NCBI GenBank assembly: GCA_023053545.1
Contig: JAKZAN010000005.1
Coordinates: forward strand, 13,206,001-13,270,000
From: Lepidurus packardi
Taxonomy: Eukaryota > Arthropoda > Branchiopoda > Notostraca > Triopsidae
Direction: 5' to 3'
DNA: 64,000 bases
A program made the translations under genes and the position numbers. A model generated the notes under the pieces. The model was not told where the DNA came from, searched no databases, and was given only the letters and a program-made list of their open reading frames with translations. Positions 26,410 through 39,815 of the stretch are shown piece after piece (position 1 is the stretch's first letter; the number at the start of each line of letters is the position of its first letter).

Positions 26410-27700
26410 GCTTCCCTTTGGATGTCGTTCAACACAACTGAAATGAATTTGCCATTCCATACCAAGGCTCGGTTTCCACCTGCAACTTGTCCAATGTAAA
26501 GTCGATCGCAATGTATAGTTCTTCTTTCCAGTATTGCAGTGTTTCTCGCGCTTTGAGCATTTCGTGGTTTCCCAGACGCGTGATTTAGTATGTATGGGTG
26601 GGCACATGTCATTATCGGAAAGAGATACCTTTGTCTGATATGGATTATTCCGCCTTTCCTCATGACTCTAACTACATTTTCAAAACTATGTAATCGTGTC
26701 CTTGAACCTTGAGAAGTTAGATTATTCCAATACCGTTCCCTGGATCCAATGTTAAATTCCTTCGACTTCTGGGGAGCGTAAAAAATGGTCGTGTGTAACG
26801 CCCTACGAACTTCTGCCATACTCGTAAAGAGTACTGGTATCACATGGAACGTACCTGTTATCGAGCAATTCGTGTCTGACCCTCTTCTTGCAGTTATAGG
26901 TATGATACTCGGGCCAAAGGTTAGATCGTAAATTTTTTGTCATTGCTGTTCTGTAGTAGCTTACCTTCTTACTTTCCTTAGTATTTCCTTGGCTAGAAAT
27001 ACTTAACTCGTCTTTTTTGCTGAATATTTACTTGATTCTATTGCTTTGCTGCATCAGCGCCATCTGTGGTTGTGTCGCATCAATAAGCTAAGATAGCCGG
27101 GAGCCTCACTGCAGGTATTTCTGACTAGACAAGTGAGATTCTGTAGTGCGACCAATCAAAAATAATCAAAAATAGTGCAGGTAAGGCACGTATAAACCTA
27201 GTTTATAAATAAAAACGCACTAAGTTTGACTACACTTTTAGAATTAAGGTAAATTATATGAAAACGCAATACAATTATAGATTCGATTCAATAGTTGGAT
27301 CACTTCAGAAAAACGGAATTCAATGGCCCTTTCGCTGTGTAAGTAACCTGGGATACTCTACTGGATCTCGATCCAAGTATTTTTTCAGCAAGTCTGTATT
27401 AAGGTTTAAAAAAGGAAACGGCTTCGTCAGTATAACACGGATACACGTGCATGGATATAAATATATGTATACGTGCTGAATTTATGCTATGGAGGTCCAA
27501 TTTCTGCTCTTTAGACAAAATCTTTGACAGAAGCGCAGTTGGAACTGCAAAACAGTGACATTTGAACATTTACTTTGGAATGCTTCGAAAGTTTGGGCTT
27601 TTATTAACTCATCAGTGCCCCAACATTGTGCGTGTGCATCATTGGAACATTTTAATAATAAAAAGTGTAGAACATTTTTGAAGTTTCAAGTTTTAAGAAA
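26410..27700. other. intergenic, no gene seen
   Basis: Overlapping frames on the minus strand (26406..26843) show no homology and overlap the first exon of PAN-like copy 4. The only structure noted is the direct repeat at 27058..27103. Confidence 0.5.
27058..27103. repeat. direct repeat flanking PAN-like copy 4, distal
   Basis: Second copy of the 46-bp repeat at 25098..25143, same orientation. Confidence 0.65.
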
Positions 27701-29760
27701 ATGGGAATGATGATTCAAATTTCTTTCGTTATTGTAATACTTTCTTTGGACGCCATTGTGGGTTTCCATGACGCAGCATGGGCAGCATTTAAGGTCCAGT
27801 AGCAGTCAATGAAATATTGGAAATTCGAATGGTTAAAACGTGCTAAATGTATGTTTCTCTAGGCAAAGCATGGAAAGAAATACTTGACTGCTGCGGAAGA
27901 ACAATATCGCAAAACGGTTTACGTCAACAATTTGCAAAATATCGTCGAATGGAATGAACGATTCCAACTTGGTGAAGTAACCTTCTCAATGGGTGAAAAC
28001 GAATACAGTGATCGTGTAGGTTTCTGACTTCTTTCTGCGAGGTTCTTCAAATTCAAGTCTAGACTTTATTTACTTTTTACTTTATTTTTTATTAGCGTCT
28101 AATACTAACTAAACGGATTTTCTCTACCATTCTCTATTTTATATTCAATTTTATCGTCGCTATGTTAGATCGATTCTAACCAAATTATGGGAGTAGTATA
28201 ATCAGTTGTAAGGGAAGAATTGACAAGTAATAATAGTGAATGGGTTTTGTTGACAGACTGAAAAAGAGTACGACGAGATGAAAAATCTGAAACTGCCACG
28301 CTCTAAAGTCTTGAAAGCATTAAGAGACTCGCCATTTCGAGCTCGCAAGAAAAGTCGGAAAAGCAAGAAATTTTCTGAACGCATTGAACTCCGCCAAGCG
28401 CCCGTTACTTGCACTTTAGACCTCACTAACGATGGTTGCTTAATGCCTGTCAAAAACCAAGGGAGTTGTGGCAGGTAATAGACGAAAATACATATTTTTT
28501 TTTTATAAATTTATATGGACCTTATAAAAAAAATAAGTTGATTTATTTAAAAATGTAATGATTATGGAACACATCTAGTTGTTACACATTCCCAGCTACC
28601 TGCGCTATGGAGTTTGATTACTGCAAAAGTGTTGGGACTAACGTTTCGCTTCCTTTCAGGTAATTTTCTTGGATTTCATCCATTTGTCATTCATATTTGG
28701 TTTGGGTATAACTAAATTACTTTCATTCATAAATTAAATTTATCTGTCTAATTTATGAAAAATATTGAACGTCAGTTCATTTATTATTGAACGGAATTTC
28801 ACTCATTTAGCGCCTTTATGTATTAACATGCGTTTCAATGTGCACTGATTTTGAAAAATCCTCTTAGTGAACAGCAATGTTTGGATTGCAGCAAACAGTA
28901 CGGGAATTACGGGTGCGGGGGAGGATACTATGAAGGCTGTTTTAATTATTGGAAAACGATGAAGATCATGAAATCCTCCAATTATCCTTACACAGCTAAA
29001 GTAAAGTTAGACTGGCTCTATTTCTTTCAAAAAATTAGTAACTGGCTTCTTCTGGGCCCAGGCTGGAAAATGTAAGACCTCGGCGTTTTTAGGCGTGTGC
29101 AATTCAAAGAGCTACACTGCGTTGACGTCATGGAACGAGGCTGGCATGCAAAGCACCCTTTGCACACTACAAAAGCCAATGGCGGTCGCTTTCTATGCGA
29201 CATCTCTTTTCAATGCTTACAAGTAAACGTTGCTGACATTCATTTCTTAGTATTTTGAGACTAAAAATTGCAGAAAAATAAAAACAATAAACTTTTGTAG
29301 TAAGACATGCATGCTAATAAAAAAAATAAAGAAATGCATAATAAAATAAGAATAAAAAAATCATGCATGCAAATAGATTTACGAAAATGTTTAAGAAAAT
29401 AAGAAAATTAAAATATTATTTTTATTTAATAAAATAAATGCATGCAGATAGATTTACCTATTTAGTAATGAAGAGTACTACTATTTTAATCCTTAATTAT
29501 TGTCACAAAGAAAAATTTTATTTGACAGGTCTGGAATTTTTAGCGATCCTACTTGTCCTAACTTTCTCATAACCGGAAGCACTTCAGCGAACCACGCGGT
29601 GACCGTTGTGGGAACGGGAGTGGATGCAGCTAGTGGGAAGCCATTTTGGTTGATCCGGAATTCGTGGGGCACTTCTTGGGGAGACGCTGGCTATTTTAAG
29701 ATGGAAAGGGACACTAACATGTGCAATATTGGAGTAGACCCGTGTGTGGTTAATCTTTAA
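27701..29760 (+). CDS. cathepsin-L-like cysteine protease 1 (papain family C1A)
   Basis: Seven exons (27701..27793, 27863..28015, 28257..28474, 28579..28659, 28868..29000, 29062..29222, 29529..29760) encode 356 aa. Order: signal peptide, I29-type inhibitor propeptide (TVYVNNLQNIVEWN, MGENEYSDR), a basic processing region (RARKKSRKSKK), then the protease. The catalytic set is intact: Gln in MPVKNQGSCGS, Cys in CGSCYTF (Tyr replaces the usual Trp), His in NHAVTVVG and Asn in RNSWGTSWGD. The protein is secreted or lysosomal. CGGGYYEG is the family's CxGG block. First of three related genes in a row with conserved intron positions. Confidence 0.88.
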
Positions 29761-31577
29761 AAGGTTACTTTTTTATGAAAGGTTTATTTCGGTGGAATTG
29801 ATTGTTTTCCTTGAGTTAGAATAGTCTTTTAGTTTCTGACTTTTTCCAGGGTTAGGCTTGCCACAGTTAATACTTGGAGATAGTGGCAGCGTTTTAATGG
29901 TTTCCATTGTACAAATCGTATACGTATAACTTTGTGTGATACAGGCGTTTTATTTGGAATGCATGACTATGAAATGCCTCTAAAGGAAATGAAGAAAAGG
30001 TTTATAGGAAGGCACATTAGGAAGGCATAGAGATACTAGCTACATTGATGTCAATAGTGTAACGCGACACAAGGACATCTAACCTAATTTAACCTTACCT
30101 AACCATGTGACGTATTGTTTTAATACGGCTTTCTAATTTCGTTGGCGCTTAACCAAAGAGACTTTTTAAACTCGAAAGTCTATTGGTTCCCTTTTCCCTT
30201 AAAAACTATGGACCTGGCATCCTGGCGTCGGATACACGGAGTCTTTGTGTCGCTAACCTTGTGGACGACGTACCGCGACTTAAGGACGACGTACCGCGAC
30301 TTAAGGGCGACGTACCGCGACTTAAGGGCGACGTACCGCGACTTAAGGGCGACGTACCGCGACTTAAGGACGACGAACCCCGGCACTAGGACGACAATAA
30401 AGTATATCTTCACAATAATGGCACTATTCGTAAACAGACAGTAGCTCACGAACTTATAAATATGGACCTATTTATTACACCGTAGGCCTTTTGTCGAGTC
30501 GTCCTTGTGTCTACCTCCATAAATCTTTGTTAAAAAAAGTCTCTTAAATGTCTTTTACGCAAGAGTATTGCTGCCCCCTGGCCTTCTTGAGAAATTCAGA
30601 CACAATCTACTCCTTTTTCTTTATTGATTTATAATTTAATTATTTACCAATTCTACCTTATTAGAGTTAAACCGATAGTTGGTAATATCCTAATATGATT
30701 AAACCTGTACCCCAAAACGTGAATGAGTAGCAACTCTATACCAAAACTGTAACTAGCTAACAAAGTGGAATCGTTTCCAGGACGAGCCTTACCCGTTTCA
30801 GAAACAAGTTCCGTTCCGTGATTAAAAAAAAAATACAAAAAAGAGCCCGAATATCGGGACAAGAATGTGTTAAATTCGCGACAGGTACAAGGACTGTTAA
30901 CCCTAAAGTTAGTGGTATAGCTCGAGCTGGGACAACAACGGAATATTGGTCTTCACCTATACGACCGAAACTGGTCGTGCTTGGGTTTACAACTTTGAAC
31001 TACACCGAAGTCCACTTCAGATAGCCGGTTTTGGATCTAAGATCCTAACCCAAATTCCGTTCTCAAAGCTATGGTTTAAATATAGATTAGACAAGAAGTA
31101 GGGCGAGCATTCAGGAAAGGTTGATACTCGATCAGGTTTAGAAGGTTCTAAACCGACAAACGTCGCCCATCCCTTTTCGAGCTTAAAAGATGAAAGACGG
31201 AAAGATGCCACTGAATTCGGTACCAACCATTTGTTCTTGTCACAAGAATAGAAAAAAAATTAAAGAAATGTGAAAGAAGGGTTACGAGATGTCATTTCTT
31301 CCCCATAAGATCAATTTCCATAAGCTTTTAGAGCTTCCAGGTACTCAAGATGCGGATAGAGAGTAATATACTACTTTTGTTGCTAGAGCTGATACGCTGG
31401 CTTTATAACGGGATTGTACAGCCGCTCACCCAGTATATAAAACAAAATCCGAGCCTTTGACCTGCCAAGAGAAGCTACGGCGACTCCATCACCGTTCGGG
31501 TCGCCCTCGACTTTTCAGTTCTTAGTACCTTTAATTAGGCTTCTTCTGACGGTATAGAGCAGTTTCTGTGAGCTTCC
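29761..31577. other. intergenic with dispersed repeat; promoter region of cathepsin 2
   Basis: Contains repeat copy B (30116..30400). A TATA-like tatataaaac at about 31434 lies about 145 bp upstream of the cathepsin 2 ATG. No gene is supported. Confidence 0.45.
30116..30400. repeat. dispersed repeat with 21-bp internal units, copy B
   Basis: The left flank matches copy A at 20265 (ttaatacggctt, tcgttggcg, agactttttaaac, ctattggttcc, tatggacctggc). It is followed at 30272..30385 by about six 21-bp units with core gacgtaccgcgacttaag. The units are in the opposite orientation to those of copy A. The frame through them reads as repeats of TTYRDLR, which I regard as chance coding. Confidence 0.75.
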
Positions 31578-33570
31578 ATGGAACTCATCAATCATGTGCT
31601 ATTGCTGTGCGTGTGTGTGACTTTCGTGAACTCAAAGAGTGACCCTGACCTCAAGTGGCAGCAATTCAAGGTACTTTTTTACATTGATTTTATATATTTT
31701 TTTAAAAATTTCCTTTGCTTTTGTGTTGATGACTTTCATTCCTTTGCCCTGACAATTAAGGAAGACTTTTTTCTTTTGCTTTCTTCGTTATTGTAATATT
31801 TCCCCTTTTCATACCAATTTTTCTTAATTTTTTTTCCAGTTTAAGGAAGTTTAAGGAAAGTTTAAGGAAAGTTTAAGGAAAGTTTAAGGAAAGTTTAAGG
31901 AAAGTTTAAGGAAAGTTTAAGGAAAGTTTAAGGAAAGTTTAAGGAAAGTTTAAGGCAAATAAGGATTGAAACCATGAAGGATTGCAACTCTATTTTATTT
32001 TGATTGAATTCCTTTAGAAGAAATTTGGGAAGGATTATGCGGGCTTAGCGGAAGCATTACTGCGCCGCAGTATTTTCCTTACCAATTTGAAGATAATTAA
32101 TGAATGGAACAAGGAAGCTGACCTTGGACGGGTTTCGGTTCGTTTGGCTCCTAATCAATTCTCCGACAGGGTAATATTCGTTTTTATTTAATAAAGAAAA
32201 CATAATTTACTACCATTTCATCTTAGTACATAGTACAAATTTACTACCATTTCATCTTTATCAATTAATGTACTGAGGGATTTTTTTTATTTATTTAATA
32301 GACGGCTGAAGAGCGAAGGAGATCTAATAAGATTAAACCGCCTTGGAATCCCACTCTAGGTTCCAGCATAACGTCCTTTCAACAAAGTCCGGTGTTCCCT
32401 AACGCCAAAGCTGCTCCTTCTTCCGTAATTATTTTTGACATTTACTCCTTTTCAGACCTAGCGTCACAATTAAGGGCAAATAACTCTAATCAATAGATTG
32501 TAGACGTAAATCATGCAAACTAATTGTTGTTCTAGTTTTTCTTAAATTGTACTAGTTGTTCTTAAAAAACGTCGACTTTAATAATTAAGAAATTCTTGGG
32601 GCGATTTTTATTGAAACGGAGGTTTTTGTCGATTAGTTGGATCTGCGAGGCGATCCTTGTATTGCTCCAATTAAGGACGAAGACAATTGCGTCGGTAAAT
32701 TCCTCAGACCCAGAACTATCTTCGTTCAAAGAAGTAATAATTTAAATATGATTTTTTTTTAAGGGTCCTACGCCTTTTCAGCGATGGTGGGAGTAGAGTA
32801 CACGGCCTGCAAGCGTTATTTTGACAATCAGCTGGAGATTTATAGCGAACAACGAGTGATAGATTGCACCTTCCGTCACGGCAACTATGGCTGCAATGGC
32901 GGCTTCTATGACACGGTCTGGAACTACCTGAAGCGGCGCGGTACGCAGCTCCGCTCGAACTTCCCTTATCGCGGCAAAGTAAGATATTTCGGTCAAACAC
33001 TCGGATTTCTTAGGGAAATACAGCCTATTAAGTTGATGGACATAACCAGCAAGGTTTCTGCAGGTGAAGCGTTGCAGGAGGAAGAACAGAATGGGTAGAG
33101 TTCGGGTTGACAAGATTCATCTCCTCTTCAACACACTCAACGAAGAGGACGTGAAGAACGCCGTGGCCAATGTTGGGCCCGTTGCAGTGGCTGTCGACTC
33201 TAGACGTCGATCTTTCCAATTTTACTCGTAAGTTATTGATTCCTAACCGAAAAGACTTTTTTTCGAAAGCAGTTCACTAAAAAGTTCACTAAAAAGAAGC
33301 GGTTAAAAGTAGTTCAGTTAAAACATAAACATGTCTAGGAGTGGCATTTACAACGGGATTGGTTGCGCCAATTATAAATCGAACAAGAAAGACTACGTGG
33401 ACCATACCATGGCCATTGTAGGCTACGGCACAGAAAAAGGAGTTGATTATTGGATCCTGAGGAATTCCTGGGGACCATATTGGGGCATCAACGGGTATAT
33501 GTACATGGTAAGGGGCAACAACACGTGTAACGTAGCTCTGTACCCTGCGTATGCCACCTTACGACCCTAA
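31578..33570 (+). CDS. cathepsin-L-like protein 2, predicted inactive (Cys to Ser, Gln to Glu)
   Basis: Seven exons (31578..31670, 32018..32170, 32302..32424, 32637..32694, 32764..32978, 33064..33227, 33339..33570) encode 345 aa. Signal peptide and I29-like propeptide ([23 protein letters not shown]) precede the mature domain. The active-site block reads PIKDEDNC then VGSYAFS: with family spacing kept, the nucleophile Cys25 is Ser (codon TCC, one change from TGC) and the oxyanion Gln19 is Glu. His ([10 protein letters not shown]) and Asn ([13 protein letters not shown]) remain. The frame and splice sites are intact, so it is probably a maintained pseudoprotease rather than a pseudogene. Silicateins and some other C1A homologues show the same Cys to Ser change. 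It might act as an inhibitor, binding protein or scaffold. Confidence 0.85.
31840..31955. repeat. 11-bp minisatellite in cathepsin 2 intron 1
   Basis: About ten near-perfect copies of the unit aaagtttaagg. Confidence 0.9.
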
Positions 33571-35133
33571 TACTCTTTACTTGGAAGCTAAATCCTAAAT
33601 ATCCGGACGAATTCACCTAATGGTATGGAAGTAAGTTACTGCATGTGTGCGTGTACTAAACCTGTTTCTGAACCTCTCACACCGTGTTAACTTAACCGTA
33701 AAGTCATGTATGATGTTATCTGTTAAAATACAGAACCTTACGGAATTAGATTTTCCCTTCTCCTACTCGAAACGAAATAAAACTCAATACATTCAAGATC
33801 GTCTGTCCAGATACATTCAAGATACATTCAAGATGCATTCAAGATCGGCTCACTGTTTAGCACATCAAACTTACAAGTCGTTACGTAGTCCTGCGAGTTA
33901 ACTGTATAATTTTATAAAATAAATAAAAAATATGATTGACAAATATAGAAGAGCGAGCCTGCTCTTGCACCAGAAACCAGCATGCATCCAATTCTTACAA
34001 AAGGCACCGAAGGTGAAGAGGCTAGCTTCGAAGTTGTCTATTCTAAGCACATTCTGATAGGTTGACCATATAGAGAGCCATAAGGAATCAAGAATAGCCT
34101 ATGCAAATGAAGGGTAAAAAAGCAGTCCAGTCGGTTCGGTTCGCTTTGAGCAACTCTCAAATTAGCAGCTGTTGCCTGGTCCAACGGTCGGGATCAGTTT
34201 GTGCTGTCATTCGGACACCAATCTCTTGTAACCCACTTTTTCTTTCAAATTCTTTTAAAGGTAGCCAAAAACAGATGAGTAAGGTAATGAGAACCAGCTG
34301 TCTGTTGTCAGCTTTTTATGCGTGTTTGGAATTGTGTTCACGGAAAACTGGTTTATTTGTATGACTAATTGCCCTTGTCCTATCAAGCTTATATTTCTGT
34401 CTTGAATTTATTAAAAAAATGTTATGCCGATGACGAGAAAAGAGTTTGTAGGTCGACCAAAGAATTTTTTTGTCGCTTAACACATTTTGGAATGCGTTGG
34501 AATCTTAAAGCGAAACCCTACCTTCCTAATTTTCTGAATTATTTGGGGTTTATTAGATTTAGATTGTAGGCTACACGCTATTAAGAAAATCAGTTTGGAA
34601 CGGTTTTAACCTTAGGAATTAAATTCAATTGATATAAATAATTGCTAGTGACCGAAAAGAATGTCATCAAACATATGAACAGCATTTACTACACACTTCC
34701 CAGAACGATCTTCTGTATCGTTTAGTCATCGCGGTAGGGGGTGTTGCAACATAAAAACCAATAATATGTGGATCCATGTTGACCTTGCCGCTAACATAAC
34801 AACTGTGTTTTAATAACACGATCATTTTTAAGAGGGACCTTTGCAAAATAATCCCAAATAACAAGTAGGTGAAACGTGCCCTTGCCAAATTTTATAAACT
34901 GTATTTAATAGCTTAGCTTGTTAAAAAGTTGTTACAGGTTCTCGGCTAGATGATCGCACTGTAATTATGTGAGTGCGCATAAACGATACGGTGCACTTGT
35001 ATGAATTAAATGTAAAAGTAGGAGTACCCACGTCAACAAAGCCTGACTACACAGTCAGTCAATCTAACTGCGCCCGACCAGCCGGACGGTACCCTTACCG
35101 TACAGTACAGTACAGCACAGTTTGAATCCCAGG
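33571..35133. other. intergenic between cathepsins 2 and 3
   Basis: AT-rich. A short tandem array of the 14-bp unit gatacattcaagat lies at about 33788..33846. Short frames show no homology. Repeated tacagta just upstream of 35134 may belong to the cathepsin 3 leader. Confidence 0.45.
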
Positions 35134-37527
<2,394 letters not shown>

Positions 37528-37535
<8 letters not shown>

Positions 37536-37563
37536 AATTCAAATGCATTTGAATTTCAAAGTG
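37528..37563. repeat. perfect 36-bp palindrome over the cathepsin 3 stop codon
   Basis: Two 18-nt arms without spacer, beginning cactttgaaattcaaatg. The TGA stop of cathepsin 3 lies within the left arm. A second small palindromic run (ataccatggtat) follows at about 37568. Confidence 0.9.
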
Positions 37564-37736
37564 GTATAATACCATGGTATTAGAAACGAATGTGGTATTC
37601 GTAGTTACTTTATTTACATCTTGTCTTTATCATGTATTTGTGGATCTATTGCTTTAGTTAGTAGCGTTACTGTCTAAACTTGATTTGAAGGGAGAATATT
37701 TGTTTCTATACAAGCAGTAAATACACAGACACTAAT

Positions 37737-37822
37737 GGTTAAGTGCCAACGAGATTAAAAGTGTACAAACTCCGTCAGAAGGACGACGGACCCCGACTTA
37801 AGGACGACAATAATCGCTAGAA
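37737..37822. repeat. dispersed repeat with 21-bp internal units, copy C (partial)
   Basis: Begins gttaagtgccaacgagatta, the reverse complement of the left flank of copies A and B, and then carries about two 21-bp units with core ggaccccgacttaaggac. Confidence 0.55.
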
Positions 37823-38287
37823 CTACGGATATGGGATTTGGTTTGACATTTTTCTTTGAACTTTCTCCAGCTAAATAGGTAAGATATAAGCAATGACGAC
37901 TGAAAGTACAGAACAGCGTGTCAAGGTCTTGTACATTTTGGGGGTATAAAAAGGTAGCCGATGGAGCAATCCGGCTTTGGACAGCATCACAAATAAGCTT
38001 TAAAAAAAATGGATATGCAAACCACGTGCAACCTTAAGATGACAATGAGCAGTTCAAAAAGGGATTTTCCTGTATTTTCATGACAAAGACGCGAAGCGCG
38101 AAGTAGAGGTGAAAGTGCGTAGTTCTAAAGCCTTTGCTCAGTCATTTCAAGGATACTGATTGATATTCCCTTTAGCATTCCAGGCCTTACCCCCAAAAAG
38201 TTCCACTTGAACGGCAGATCACGAAAGCGGATGTCATTAGATCAAAAAGCTAGATCACAAGATCGATATCGACTCTTCGGCTGCTGG

Positions 38288-38321
38288 TATAAAAGCCCCA
38301 ATTCAACTTTCAATATCAGTT
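38288..38321 (+). promoter_or_regulatory. core promoter: TATA box and initiator
   Basis: TATAAAAG at 38288..38295 lies 30 bp upstream of the A in an arthropod-type initiator TCAGTT at 38316..38321. It predicts a transcript start near 38318, about 88 bp before the ATG of the small secreted peptide gene. Confidence 0.75.
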
Positions 38322-38405
38322 CACTCAAACAGTGTCTCAAGTAGAGTAATATTCGATTTTTCCTATTCTAACCTAGAAGATTCTCAAAACAGAAGTTGAA
38401 TCAAA

Positions 38406-38718
38406 ATGGCTCTTATCTCAGCTTCTAAAGTAAGCAACGATTCATTTGAACTTGTTTATGTTTACATCGAAATTTTTTATTGGAAAACTAATTTAACTTC
38501 TCTTTTAGGTAATGCTGGTTCTGGCAATTTTTTTTCTAATGGGCGACACTTTGGCACGTGCTGATCCTTCTCTTCGTGCTCCTATTGCTGTTGCTCGTTC
38601 TGATGGGAAAGAGCCAATTGTTTTGGGTGGTTCCCCTCTAGAGGACACTATCTTAGCGGCCAGTAACGACAGGAAGTACACACGCCCAATTTGGTTCTCC
38701 CAAGACCGCCAGAAGTAG
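38406..38718 (+). CDS. small secreted peptide precursor, 77 aa
   Basis: Exon 1 (38406..38429) encodes MALISASK and exon 2 (38509..38718) completes 77 aa. The joined N-terminus is a clear signal peptide (to about residue 26, ending DTLARA). The mature part of about 51 residues is Cys-free, begins DPSLRAPIAVARSDG and ends with a basic-aromatic tail (RKYTRPIWFSQDRQK). Basic pairs or monobasic Arg sites could release shorter peptides. A strong TATA/Inr promoter precedes it, typical of highly expressed, inducible or tissue-specific small genes. A neuropeptide-like, antimicrobial or other secreted peptide are all possible; I recognise no family. Confidence 0.65.
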
Positions 38719-39815
38719 AAGTTAAAAAGGATGACTTTGTGGCCGTTCCCTGTATCCACTAATGGCTGCAAGGCAGGAGCGAAAGTCACTATTCCAAACG
38801 CTAGATATAACGGCTATTCTTGCATTCTTTAGTCTTCCGTTGTAGATAATAATACAAGTTTCAATCATTTAATAACTTTATTGGCGGCCGTTTCCTTACC
38901 AAAGTTACTTACTTTGGGTACTGACAGTCTTTAATTCTACACACAGATAATGCTTTGTATCGGCAATAATTCTCTAGATCATATCAAGTGAGCTATTTGA
39001 GCTCTCATAATAATTTAACTTTGTTTCAGCCTTTCCAGGGTGCGTTCCAATTGGCGACTCAACCCGGGTTGAAGTGGGTTTTCAACTCGGGTTCCAGAAC
39101 TCGCCTGTTTCAAGTGGCCAAACTCGGGTTCAAAGCGGAGTTTGGGGAAGGGTTGTTCGACTCCACTTTGGATCAGGGTTGAACACAGCAGAAGCGAGTT
39201 GGGGGACGTTTCGCGTCTGGGTGCTAGGTGGAGTCGTGGTTCCATGTAAACAAAACAAAGCTTCATTGATTCAAACTAAGATTCATTGTCTCTGATTACA
39301 AGTTATAGCGATTCCAACCATAACCCGATTGAATAGTACATGTGCCTATTGGGACGCGGGTTTACTCAACCCGAGTTCAGAAAACTCAACTCCCTAGTCG
39401 AGTTCGCAATTGGAACGCACCCCCAGTTAAGTGAGCTGAAATTCTTGTTGATCAGCTTAAAATCGTGCATCCACAGGAGAGTCATCCTTGGCTACTCCCA
39501 CGTATAAACTCAAAAGAAAGGAAGGACAGCAGACAGCAGGATAACTAATTCTGACGTGCGAATTTTACTAACGAACGTACTGGAAACCTTGACTGCGGGT
39601 TGTTAGTTTACTTGGCTGCTTAAAGATGCCCAGCGTTCAAATTTCACGGGTTAAAACTGCGCGCTGTCCATACACTTCCTGTACAGTTCCCTATACCTCC
39701 ATACACAAAACAGGACAGCAGTGAGGGGTGTACGCGTTTCCCTCATATCAAGCTTCCCAGCTTGTTCGCTAGGTACCGACACCGTTTGTTTACAACTTTA
39801 GTTGATCATTATGTA
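38719..39815. other. intergenic with a MITE
   Basis: Includes the terminal-inverted-repeat element at 39038..39422. No coding exon is supported. Confidence 0.5.
39038..39422. mobile_element. MITE-like non-autonomous DNA transposon, about 385 bp
   Basis: Perfect 16-bp terminal inverted repeats (gggtgcgttccaattg at 39038..39053 and its complement at 39407..39422) bound a non-coding core with further imperfect inverted similarity (aactcgggtt/aacccgagtt). Outer bases (ccag/cccag) hint at a CAG-type end as in hAT elements, but a target duplication was not clear. Confidence 0.7.

Larger units (their letters stand above)
37536..38405. other. intergenic with repeat copy C and peptide-gene promoter
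   Basis: Holds the partial dispersed repeat at 37737..37822 and the TATA/Inr promoter at 38288..38321. No other gene is seen. Confidence 0.5.

Noticed and set aside
26406-26843. 145-codon minus-strand frame upstream of PAN-like copy 4
   Set aside because: It overlaps the first exon of copy 4 in another frame and shows no recognisable domain.
30142-30449. Frames through the 21-bp repeats on both strands as repeat proteins
   Set aside because: A 21-bp unit keeps any frame open by arithmetic; frames exist on both strands and the repeat is dispersed elsewhere.
31578-33570. Cathepsin 2 as a pseudogene
   Set aside because: Despite losing the catalytic Cys, all seven exons join in frame with good splice sites and conserved His, Asn and disulfide Cys, so decay is not supported.
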